From Buddleja alternifolia (taxonomy: Eukaryota > Streptophyta > Magnoliopsida > Lamiales > Scrophulariaceae), in NCBI GenBank assembly GCA_019426215.1, contig CM033400.1:24164568-24228567 (forward strand): a stretch of DNA of 64,000 nucleotides. The letters run 5' to 3'. Positions 55,416 through 64,000 of the stretch are shown here, in pieces. The first letter of the stretch is position 1. Every line of letters starts with the position of its first letter. The position numbers were made by a program, and so were the translations under genes. The notes beneath the pieces were generated by a model, which saw only the letters and a list, made by a program, of their open reading frames with translations, had not been told where the DNA came from and did not search any database.

Positions 55416-55815
55416 GGAAAAATTGTATTTTTGGTACATTAATGTGGCCTGCACGTTTTTTTGGTACATTAATATGGGGGGTAGCAATTTGAATACACTA
55501 TTGGGCAAAAAATTGGCAATTTGAGTACAATTTAACCGAAAAATTTGAATTCCGCCAAAAATTCCCATGTGAGGTGCACGTGACCTGTAATTTCGCCAGA
55601 AAAATTTTCAATTTGGGGATTTTTCTGCTGACATCATAAATAAACTTAAAAAAAACAAAAAGAATAATTCAAGGGTCAGAATTTTTTATTTAAATAATAA
55701 CTAAAACAACAAATCATTAAAAAAAAGAATGGCATCTGCCCCAACCACCACCACCCCCCCTCTTATATATGTATATAAGTTGGTATACGTATATATATGT
55801 ATATAATTACTGTCT

Positions 55816-55818
<3 letters not shown>

Positions 55819-55846
<28 letters not shown>

Positions 55847-55847
55847 C
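55819..55847. repeat. (TA)n microsatellite
   Basis: Pure TA run at the start of the direct repeat that flanks M2. Confidence 0.85.
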
Positions 55848-55865
55848 TATCATATTATATTACTA

Positions 55866-55957
55866 TAATTACACCACCACCACCCACCCCCAAACACAGG
55901 TAATTATTTAATGTTCATCGTCTTCCTGGGGAAGACGATGAATAGTAATTATATATA
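55866..55957. repeat. Direct repeat with a 13-bp perfect hairpin, left of M2
   Basis: CACCACCACC...AACACAGGTAATTA followed by TTCATCGTCTTCC-TGG-GGAAGACGATGAA (55914-55942). A second copy lies at 57868-57957, where the outer stem CTGTTCATC/GATGAACAG is kept. Confidence 0.75.
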
Positions 55958-56679
55958 TATAGGGTATGGATCAAATACATCCCTATACTTTAAATAAGAT
56001 CTAAGACTCAATATACACAATTGATACCAGTTGATCCCAAGGTTCAGATTTAACTACCTTATTCAGTTTGTATAATTATTTTTAATGATGCAGGGGCATT
56101 TTAGTCAATGAAATCTAACCAACTCATACAGGATCAAAATCAAATCTCACTCATTAAGCTATAACAGATTCCTTTATCCCCAATTAATTTTTTCTTTCCA
56201 ATTACAATTACAACATTTACAATTACATTATTCATCATCTCATTAACGCGATCAGTTCACAGAATTGTTCACAGAACAATTTGATCAGTTCGAATAACCT
56301 AAATCTTTCCAATTACAATTACATTATTCATCATAAAATGGAATTAATCATCAAGATAGATTCATCATCATCGCTAACTCATCATCATCATCGTCAATTT
56401 TGTGTTATTACTGATGATTTCTTCTCAAGAACAGTCATGGCGGAAGAAGAAGAAGTTGTTGTTGTTACTTAAACAATTAGTGATTTCAAAATATTATACA
56501 ATATCTTATAAACAACTATACAGTATGTTATAACACATTATACAGTATCCTATAACCCATTATACAGTGTGTTTATACATCATACAGTTCCAGTCTTATA
56601 AACCATTATATAGTTGCTTATACACATTTATACGTAAATACATTGGTGATATACAGTGTGTTCTTAGTTTATTATACAT

Positions 56680-56850
56680 GCTTTTAAGAACAGACATGTG
56701 TTAATAAAATTATGCAGGGCTGATTCACATCAACCTTTACACATATAGGTATGAAAAGTACCGCAACATCCAAAAAGAAAGAAAAGGGATGAAGAAGTTT
56801 CATCAACCTGCTATAATGAAGAAATGAAGAAAAAGACGTAAAAAATCCAA
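56680..56850. repeat. Internal direct duplication in M2, left copy
   Basis: TACATGCTTTTAAGAACA ... GATTCACATCAACCTTTACA ... GGGATGAAGAAGTTTCATCA is repeated at 57302-57472 with few changes. Confidence 0.78.
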
Positions 56851-57301
56851 AGGTAAAAAATAGGAAACAAATGAAATATTCACATGTCCTGCCAAAGAAA
56901 AAAAAATTGGAAGAATTTGAAGAGTAAACAAAAACTTATAAAAAATGAACACATTTCCTTAATAAATGTAGAGATACATTTTCAGAAATCTTGTTTCGAT
57001 TTCAAACCATTAAAGACGCACTGTATAATTAGTTATAAGATATTGTATAATGTGTTATAATCTACTATATAGTGATTTATAAGATACTGTATAATGGTTG
57101 AAATCACTAATTGTATATTCCTAATTACATAATGTATATTACCATTGTATTTACTGTATATTTATTTATTAGCTATTGTATAATAGATTAATTAGCTATT
57201 GTATAATGTTTATTAGTTATTGTATTCACTGTATAATGAGTTATATCATACTGTATATTGGTTTATATAATACTGTATACTGAGTTATAAGATACTGTTA
57301 T

Positions 57302-57472
57302 ACATGCTTTTAAGAACAACTGTTGATAAGATTATGCAGGCCTGATTCACATCAACCTTTACACATATAAATATGAAAACTACCACAACATCCAAAAAGA
57401 AAAGAAAAGGGATGAAGAAGTTTTCATCAACTTGCTATAATGAAGAAATGAAAAAAAAGACGTTAAAAGGGG
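57302..57472. repeat. Internal direct duplication in M2, right copy
   Basis: Second copy of 56680-56850; small indels and about one change in ten by eye. Confidence 0.75.
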
Positions 57473-57867
57473 TTTAGCTTATTCTAATTTCATCTCAGTT
57501 TTTTCTTTTTCTCCTTTTTTGTTATTTTTTCTGTGATTCTGCAATTTATAATTTGACTGAGTTAATTTTAGCAACAAATTGAAAGATCGTAGGGGAGATT
57601 TTGTGCGATTCAATTTGAGAGATTTTAGGGCAGATTTTTTCCCATTTATTTTGGCAGGTGGATACTGCATAATGAGGTCAGATGACTATTATACCCCTAG
57701 CCCAGTTAAAATCAGTTTTTTCGCCTGTTTTTTGCTTACTTTTTGGACTGTTGGATTTAATGGATCCAATGGTGTAGATTGAGTCTTATATCTTATCTAA
57801 TATAGGGTGTGTATTAGATCTTGACCCTATATATATATATAGTAATATATATATATATTACTATATT

Positions 57868-57957
57868 TACACCACCACCCCCAACCCCCAAAAACAGGTA
57901 ATTATATAATTACTGTTCATCATCTTCATGGGGAAGGCGATGAACAGTAATTATTTT
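57868..57957. repeat. Direct repeat with hairpin, right of M2
   Basis: Copy of 55866-55957; the hairpin arms have decayed in the middle (CATCTTCA against GGAAGGCG). Confidence 0.7.
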
Positions 57958-58113
57958 ATTTTTATTTATATATATATGCATATATGTAATATTACTATAT
58001 AATTATAATATATATATACATATGTACACATATGTTATGTATATATGTATTTATGTGTTTTTCATAAAAACTATATTACTATATTTATTTATGTACATAT
58101 ATTATGTGTTTTT

Positions 58114-58115
<2 letters not shown>

Positions 58116-58152
<37 letters not shown>
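58116..58152. repeat. (TA)n microsatellite
   Basis: About 18 TA units. Short open frames over it (58022-58254) are repeat artefacts. Confidence 0.9.
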
Positions 58153-58154
<2 letters not shown>

Positions 58155-58516
58155 TAAAAAAATATTTTATAAAACCAATTATCTTTATTTTATCCCAATT
58201 TTCAACTACCTCCTTGAATTTTCAAAGAGATTACATGTAGCTCCCTCCACATGAAAATGGTAAGTTGGTTCAAAAAAAAATAATCAACATTCACAAAGGT
58301 CAAAACTAGGGGCACAATCGGATTTTTGAAAAAAATTAATGATGACGTCATCAGAATTCGTACAAAAAGGACCTCAATTGTTAGTCATACATTAAATTTA
58401 GGGAGGCGGAAGTAATTAATCAAATTCAGTGAAAGTGCCTGTAATTCAACCCATAAGTTAGGGAGTTTTTTGTAATTTAATAATTAAAATTTTGGGATTT
58501 GGGTTTTTCTCTTCAA

Positions 58517-58559
58517 CTAGTAAGGTGCACACGCATTGCGCGTGACTAACTATGTCTTT

Positions 58560-58600
<41 letters not shown>

Positions 58601-61303
58601 AGAATATATAATGGCTAGCATTGATATTTATAGACAAATATATTTAAAATACTGAGAATAAATAGAAATGACAAAACTACGAAATATATTTTTTGTAAGA
58701 AGTGTTGTAAATATCTAATTTAAAAGATATAAATATTTATTAATGAAAAAGTAGGTGATATGAATATATTTTAAGATAAATAGACAGTATATATCATTAA
58801 TTTATTAAATAAAGAGTATATACATAAAATTAATTAATATTGATATAATTTTTTTTAATACAAAAATAATTTTTAGATACACACGTTTGATAATTAAAGT
58901 ATACTAACAAGTAACAAAATACAAACTTTGAAGTTCAACTTTCAAATAGTGTATAATATGATAATATGATATATATATATATACACACACACACACACTT
59001 ATGCACATACCCCATAACAAAAAGTATAAAAATAAATTATAGATCTTGAAAAAATTAGTATATGTCTAACTAACAAAATATAATATAAAGTTAATCACTG
59101 GAAAAGATAGATAATTAAAAGATCAAATTAAAGTAAATGATGAATTATTAAGAATCACTAAAAGTTTTGTTTAAACAAACATTCAGAAATTTGTCACTAT
59201 ATATGTGTGCTTGAAGTGTATTATATATTATTAAATTGAGAAATATACATTGTAAGTATTGCTAAATAATTTTTTATATGCTTTTGTAATGATACTGAAT
59301 CTTCTCGATAAATGTTGTATTCACAATTAATGATTTATATGACATCTACAATGATGCTTAATTTTTGCAATGAACGCGTTAAAAAAAATTGAAAAAAAGC
59401 TCTACTCGTATTCCATATAAGTTGTCCTTGCTATTGATAATTGTTCACATCGAATGTCTTATAATTTTTATATCTAAATAAGAGCTAATAGTACTATACT
59501 TGAATAATGAAACATGTTTTAGAAATTATTTTTAACTATAACGAATTACAAATATTTAGAGTATGAGTAATAATCTATTGAAAAAAATCTTTAAAAAACT
59601 CATTTATATAGTAAAGTATCCATACTAAAACATTCTCTCTCATCCTTTTACATATCCACAGAGTTTCTAGCCAATTATAATATACCTTTTTGGCAAACAT
59701 AGTCATATTATATAATAAAAAAATTAAATTCGAAATTCAATTTTATAGTATTTGTGTAATATTAACTAAGGGCAATTAGGTATATAGTATAATGTGCTTG
59801 CTTATGTGAAAATACTTTATAATAATGTAATAAAATTAACATCAGTAGATCATATAAGGTGAAACAAATCACAAGTATAACATATAACTGATTTATTTAT
59901 TTGTTTCCATTCAGTATTAAAGCACCTAGAATTAACCTTTAATATTATGTATTATAAATTTATCCATATTTTCCTATATTTATAATATGAATAGAATAGT
60001 TGGTGAGAAAATAATAGAAAGTCTTAGAAATAGAACTTTATAATGGTGCAAAAATGTAAGTTTTATATGCTTGCAATTTTTGCTATACATGAGGTCCTAT
60101 GTATGCTCATAATTTATGGTATGAAAGCTCTCAAAATCTAATATCAAATAACTAAAATTAATTAATAGATCAAAATATTTCATGATATATGACATAAAAA
60201 AGATAAATTATTAGTTTTCATGAAAGAAATTGATGTATAATAGGAAGTTATGTGCTATTTTTGAAGTAAAACACTTCAAATACTAAAACTCAATTTCCTC
60301 CCCTTTTAATTTTTTGGTACATACTCATTAGGCTTAAATTAGGTATTCTGAAAATTTTAAGAAAGTTTTTGAGCAATTAGTACTTTTATAATAGAAAAAA
60401 AAACTATATTTTTCATGTGCATATGAGAAACGAAATAGAAGTTGAAATACCATCTGAAACATATGGATCCGATGTATTATGGACTTACAGTGACGTGACT
60501 TATAATGTTTAATGTAGTGGTGATAGAACTTATTTTCTAGTGTGTTCACTGGATTGTCATCACTAAGTTGAGTTATATGTCTGATCGAACTTTCGCAAAA
60601 AAAATACTTTCTGGTAGGTAGTTTTTTTAATTCAAATAGTTGCTATGAAGTTTTATTCGACTTCGTCTTTTTTTAGTTGTCAAAAGAAAAAGCTCTTGTA
60701 AAAATATTTATAATAAAAATCTTAGAAAATTTAATTAAATTTCAGAAAAAAATATGCAAGTACAATATCAAAATTTTGAGCTCTTTAAAAAGAAAGGAAA
60801 TACTCTATAGTTTATTTTAAAAAATTATTTTGATTTTACCAATAAAATTATAATATCGTTATTTACCCTCTAAAAAACAGAAAACAGAGGAGCTTACAAA
60901 ATATTTTAATTGCATATATATAAATTATAGATTGACTAAAATATTTTTTTCAGGTTGCACGCTTTCGGAGATAACGTTTTGTTTTAATTTATCAACAATT
61001 AAGTGTAGATTTACTTCCTAAACTATAAAATATTGATGAGTAGTTTAATATTAAAGTATAGAATTTACTTAGGATTAATCATATGTAATATTGTAGTCCT
61101 AGCGTATATATAGAATTTCATTATAATTATACATCTGTATAAAATTTCATTATAGAGTCCTAATGTAATTATACTTCTTGTTGTTGTAGATTTTTAAAAT
61201 TCATTTTTGACTCTTTTGCCATTAAAAAATTGAATTACTTAGGAATATTTTAGGTACATCAAAAATGTAAAAAAACCAACTCGTACTTTTATAATAGAAT
61301 AGA
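58517..61303 (-). mobile_element. Non-autonomous Helitron H1 (minus strand)
   Basis: On the minus strand the 5' end is TCTATTCTATTATAAAAGTA after a host A. The 3' end has the hairpin CACGC-GCAAT-GCGTG, then TGCACCTTA and CTAG before a host T. 2787 bp, very AT-rich, no credible ORF and no Rep/helicase. It lies inside MULE M1. A (TA)n run (58562-58598) sits near its 3' end. Confidence 0.7.
58562..58598. repeat. (AT)n microsatellite in Helitron H1
   Basis: Pure AT run about 40 bp inside the 3' end of H1. Confidence 0.9.
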
Positions 61304-61518
61304 TTTAGGTTATAAAGTGTGAAGTTTGGATATAGAATGAAATTGAAGATATTTTCATCTATAAATAGTTGATTTCCCTCCAAAAAGTCATCCACCTAAT
61401 CAATTTTGCCTCCAAAAATAAGAAATCCCCAAATTCATACATCAGTGCGCCTCACATGGGAATTTCCGGCTAAATTATACTCAAATTGCCAATTTTTTGC
61501 CCAATAGTGTATCCAAAT

Positions 61519-61519
<1 letters not shown>

Positions 61520-61541
<22 letters not shown>
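61520..61541. repeat. Poly-C run in the right inverted repeat of M1
   Basis: About 22 consecutive C. The left inverted repeat has only GGGGGG at the same place, so this is slippage expansion. Sequence length here may be unreliable. Confidence 0.8.
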
Positions 61542-61549
<8 letters not shown>

Positions 61550-61606
61550 TTAATGTACCAAAAAAACGTACAGGCCACATTACTGTACCAAAAATGTAAT
61601 TTTTTC

Positions 61607-61615
61607 TCTATATTA
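61607..61615. repeat. Target site duplication of MULE M1, right copy
   Basis: TCTATATTA, identical to 55407-55415. Confidence 0.85.
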
Positions 61616-62033
61616 CCACAATGTTTGTATGTTACTTTCTGTATTAGTTTCACTCCTTATTTTCATTCTTTGCATTTTCTTCTAATTCTTATGTACAAGA
61701 ATAATTAAGATTATTTTGTATTTCCGAATTCAGTTAGTTTTTCCCTTTTAGTAAAACATATTTATACTATTATATATAGGAAGGGGGTGTTTGACCCCAA
61801 CTCTTCTAATTTTGAATTTTTTAATCGTAGTGAAAAAAAACTTAATCACTGATCTTTATCTTCCATATTTAAGTACTTGGCATTCAAATAATTTAGAAAT
61901 TTCCTGCAATGGGAGGATTTGTAATGGAAATTAGCAATTAAGATTGTCATAAAATCAGTAAAAATCTAAGAGTATGAAAATTAAAATTTTCATAAAATCA
62001 ACAAAAATTAAGAGTTTGAACATAGACACAATG

Positions 62034-62034
<1 letters not shown>

Positions 62035-62069
<35 letters not shown>
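62035..62069. repeat. (AT)n microsatellite
   Basis: Pure AT run within H3. Confidence 0.9.
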
Positions 62070-62072
<3 letters not shown>

Positions 62073-63542
62073 CATTTATCCTTCCATTTCTTCTATTAGT
62101 TTCTCATTTCCCCATACCACTATACCTCAGTTTAAGGTGTTGGTTTTCTTCGCTTTGTGGTTGAATTTTTGTTTCTCTTTTCTTTAGGTTGTCTCATTTT
62201 GAATTTCTATACTTTAATTTCTTTTATCTTTGCTGTATTTACTTTCTACGTTTGGATTCATCATATTCTTTGTTTATTTGGTTTCTGTTTTCAACATGTT
62301 GTATGTTCACCGGTTTATCGGATGTTTTATATTTTTATACATTATTTTCTCCTTTTCATGAATATACATCATATAATCAATAAAATTTTATACTGTTGAT
62401 TTAAATTTTTATTAGATTTTTTTAAAAAAAAATTTCTTGATCTAATTCATAAAATGTTTTAGTATTTGGCAGTTGGTTGTCGCAACTTAATGATTTCATT
62501 TTATTTTTTTTTACTTTTAGCCATTTTAATTTATTTATTTTAGTTATTTCTATTTGTTCCATGTCCAACCTTTTTTTTTTGTTTGATGTCCTCTCTCGAT
62601 TTGAAAAGATTGGGAGGAGTCTTATAGTTTTTTGAATGATTTTACATTTCGTTTCGATTATGTTGAATGTTCTTATTTTTAACGACTTTTATTATGCATA
62701 AGAAGAAGTGCACACATCTTTTGATTTTATACTTATATCATTTACACTTCATTCAAATAATGATGTAGTTTGATAAATCTTAAAATAATAATTGTATAAT
62801 TAAGTTAGTTTTTAAATTGTTTAATTGTTCTTTTGAACTTTTTCTTCTTCTCGATTTTTTTGGTGCGTTTTCAAGTTTACTAATGCAAAACTTCAGTTAA
62901 TTTCACTTTGCACTTTTTATTTAACGTAAATGACCAGAATAAATTGGTTAACATCTTATTAATCAGACATCAAGAGCAATGAGAAGTGTCAAACTTTCAC
63001 ACGGTAGAAAAAAAGTTATAAAATCAATTGTATAATATATTTTTTTTGTTTTGGTAAATAATTGTTATAGTTTATAATATATTCAATTATATCATTATGA
63101 GTTTGATATGCTAAACATATCGTGATTTTTTTTGGTAATTTTAAACATATTGCGATTTGTGATAAGACCTATTCATGCCAAATTTGTTAGTGCATTAATT
63201 TTCGAAGCTCTTTCATCATTCAATCCCCTTTTTTTTTAGATCCAAAAAGATGGTGCTACCCTAATGATCTAGCCTAACAAATCAAAAATATGGACTGAAA
63301 CTAGAAGGTGCAACAGTCAATAATTAAGAAACAAGGATAGTTCAGCTCAATCGTAATTCTTGAATTATAACTTTGTCAATTTTATGTAAGATAATAGTGG
63401 TGTTTACTACTTTGTTAGAGTTATTTTATATATTTTGTGAAGTACTAAAGGTTACATGGATAAATATATTATTTTTAATCGATAAATGATGAAACATAAT
63501 TTATGTCAAGTTACTTGAAACTATTACATTTTTATATCCGTT

Positions 63543-63557
63543 CCGTGCATAGCACGG
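63543..63557 (+). other. Helitron 3'-terminal hairpin (H2/H3)
   Basis: CCGTGC-ATA-GCACGG, a perfect 6-bp stem placed 8 bases before the CTAG end; the standard Helitron transposition terminator. Confidence 0.8.
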
Positions 63558-63569
63558 GATATATGCTAG

Positions 63570-64000
63570 TAATACTTAAGAACCAGCTTTAAGTTCCTCT
63601 GAAAACTCACAGAAGTCTGCCTATGTGATTGCAACTTCTCCTTTCAGTCCTATGTTTGTCAGCATAATATTTCATCCTTTTCTACGCCAACATAACTTTT
63701 CCTTCATTATGTGAACCATCTTCATTCTATCTTCTAACTAATGAATTGACTTCCAATGAAACCCCAAAATTGTAATGTCCTAAGTTGAACTGAGGTAGTG
63801 GATATCCATACAGTGCTTGGAAAGGGGTAATTTAATACTAGATTGGAAGTTTTGGTGTTATATCTGAATTCAGCATAAGCAAGCACTTATTCCATTTCTT
63901 AGGTTGCCGATGACACATACACCTAAGATAAGCCTCCACACATTGGCTCACTCTCTCTGTCTGACCATCACTTTAAGGATGGTAGGAGGAAGACATGTCC
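63570..64000 (-). pseudogene. Chromovirus integrase core, 3' part (minus strand), cut by window end
   Basis: On the minus strand, starting at 64000: SSYHP-stop-SDGQTERVSQCVEAYLRCMCHRQPKKWNKCL, the block with the catalytic Glu of Ty3/gypsy integrase (usual form YHPQSDGQTERVNQ; the Gln codon has become TAA). Weaker similarity with frameshifts follows, down to RNLKLVLKYY next to the Helitron, where the gene would continue as the GPF-type domain at 54088. An ancient pseudogene. Confidence 0.85.

Larger units (their letters stand above)
55961..57828. mobile_element. Inverted-repeat element M2 nested in M1
   Basis: 1868 bp with ends AGGGTATGGATCAAATACAT and (other strand) AGGGTCAAGATCTAATACAC, about 48 bp of inverted repeat ending AAGACTC. 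Both ends abut AT microsatellites, so the duplication cannot be read. Inside are arrays of TATACAGT-like words at 56515-56680 and the inverse ACTGTATA at 57015-57310, plus a direct duplication of about 170 bp. No transposase; the 63-codon frame at 56281 is probably fortuitous. Confidence 0.7.
55416..61606. mobile_element. Non-autonomous Mutator-like element M1
   Basis: Long terminal inverted repeats: 55416-55585 and 61441-61606. Outer ends GGAAAAATTGTATTTTTGG and, on the other strand, GAAAAAATTACATTTTTGG; further shared blocks are GGTACATTAAT, TACACTATTGGGCAAAAAAT and CCCATGTGAGG. A perfect 9-bp duplication flanks it. No transposase is encoded; most of its 6191 bp are two later insertions (M2 and H1). 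The right repeat contains a C22 run at 61520-61541. Confidence 0.85.
54089..63569 (+). mobile_element. Non-autonomous Helitron (H2), host of the nested elements
   Basis: 5' end TCTATACTATTATATATTTG after a host A. 3' end: hairpin CCGTGC-ATA-GCACGG at 63543-63557, then GATATATG and CTAG before a host T. No duplication, as expected for Helitrons. Both flanks are the same minus-strand chromovirus integrase gene, so the boundaries are supported independently. 9481 bp in total, of which 6.2 kb is a nested MULE. No Rep/helicase coding. Confidence 0.8.
61761..63569 (+). mobile_element. Second Helitron-like unit H3 sharing the 3' end of H2
   Basis: TTTATACTATTATATATAGGAAGGGGGTGTTTGACC matches the H2 5' end (TCTATACTATTATATATTTGAAAGGGTGTTTGACC), with TC decayed to TT, and about 300 bp of looser similarity follows. 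The only 3' end downstream is that at 63569. It could be a 1.8-kb Helitron inserted into or fused with H2. Hydrophobic short frames at 62157-62399 are AT-composition artefacts. Confidence 0.55.

Noticed and set aside
56281..56472. 63-codon frame MISSNNLNLSN... as a small gene carried by M2
   Set aside because: Low-complexity His/Ser/Glu/Val runs from CAT and GAA/GTT repeats; no homology or promoter evidence.
62157..62399. Hydrophobic 80-codon frame resembling a membrane protein
   Set aside because: Phe/Leu/Ile-rich because of T-rich sequence; overlapping frames look the same.

Overview
The window looks like gene-poor, transposon-packed nuclear DNA of a flowering plant, probably a eudicot. 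Every recognisable protein belongs to a plant retroelement family (Sirevirus-like and other Ty1/copia, Athila-lineage Ty3/gypsy, a chromovirus, an L1-type LINE). The rest is Helitrons, a Mutator-like element (MULE), MITE-like elements and AT-rich repeats. I found no host gene, tRNA, rRNA or CRISPR array. The species cannot be told from the sequence.

Left block (1-20065): the 3' end and 3' LTR of Sirevirus-like copia element A; then copia element B (3303-16767), old and full of stops, with a 5' LTR missing about 460 bp, gag, protease, integrase, RT and RNase H remnants, and a long extra ORF region after pol that seems to contain short introns; then a minus-strand fragment of element C (gag start, PBS, 5' LTR). 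The C LTR is split by a solitary gypsy LTR (17990-19693).

Middle block (20066-36618): minus-strand copia element(s) F in the order leader-LTR-internal-leader-LTR. F is interrupted by gypsy element D (22435-30355), which has near-identical 1.9-kb LTRs and a 5-bp target duplication but encodes only Gag and protease. D is therefore non-autonomous.

LINE/Athila block (36841-53144): a degraded L1-type LINE (endonuclease, RT, RNase H, poly-A) cut in two by Athila element E (38859-50381). E has LTRs without a visible base substitution and a CCTCT duplication. It carries almost complete gag-pol, but with two single-base frameshifts and a changed protease motif.

Right block (53145-64000): a minus-strand chromovirus whose integrase gene is split by a 9.5-kb Helitron (54089-63569). 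Inside the Helitron sits a MULE with a 9-bp duplication (55416-61606). Inside the MULE are another inverted-repeat element (55961-57828) and a minus-strand Helitron (58517-61303). A second Helitron-like 5' end lies at 61761.

Points that go beyond routine annotation: (1) each retroelement family carries its own iterated CpG-containing word, and in the D and E lineages the word sits both in the LTR and at the same Gag-protease linker; (2) D and E share a small hairpin just after the last stop codon, with one compensatory base-pair change; (3) D and E share an internal polypurine-tract-like block; (4) the extra ORF of B has intron-like gaps.
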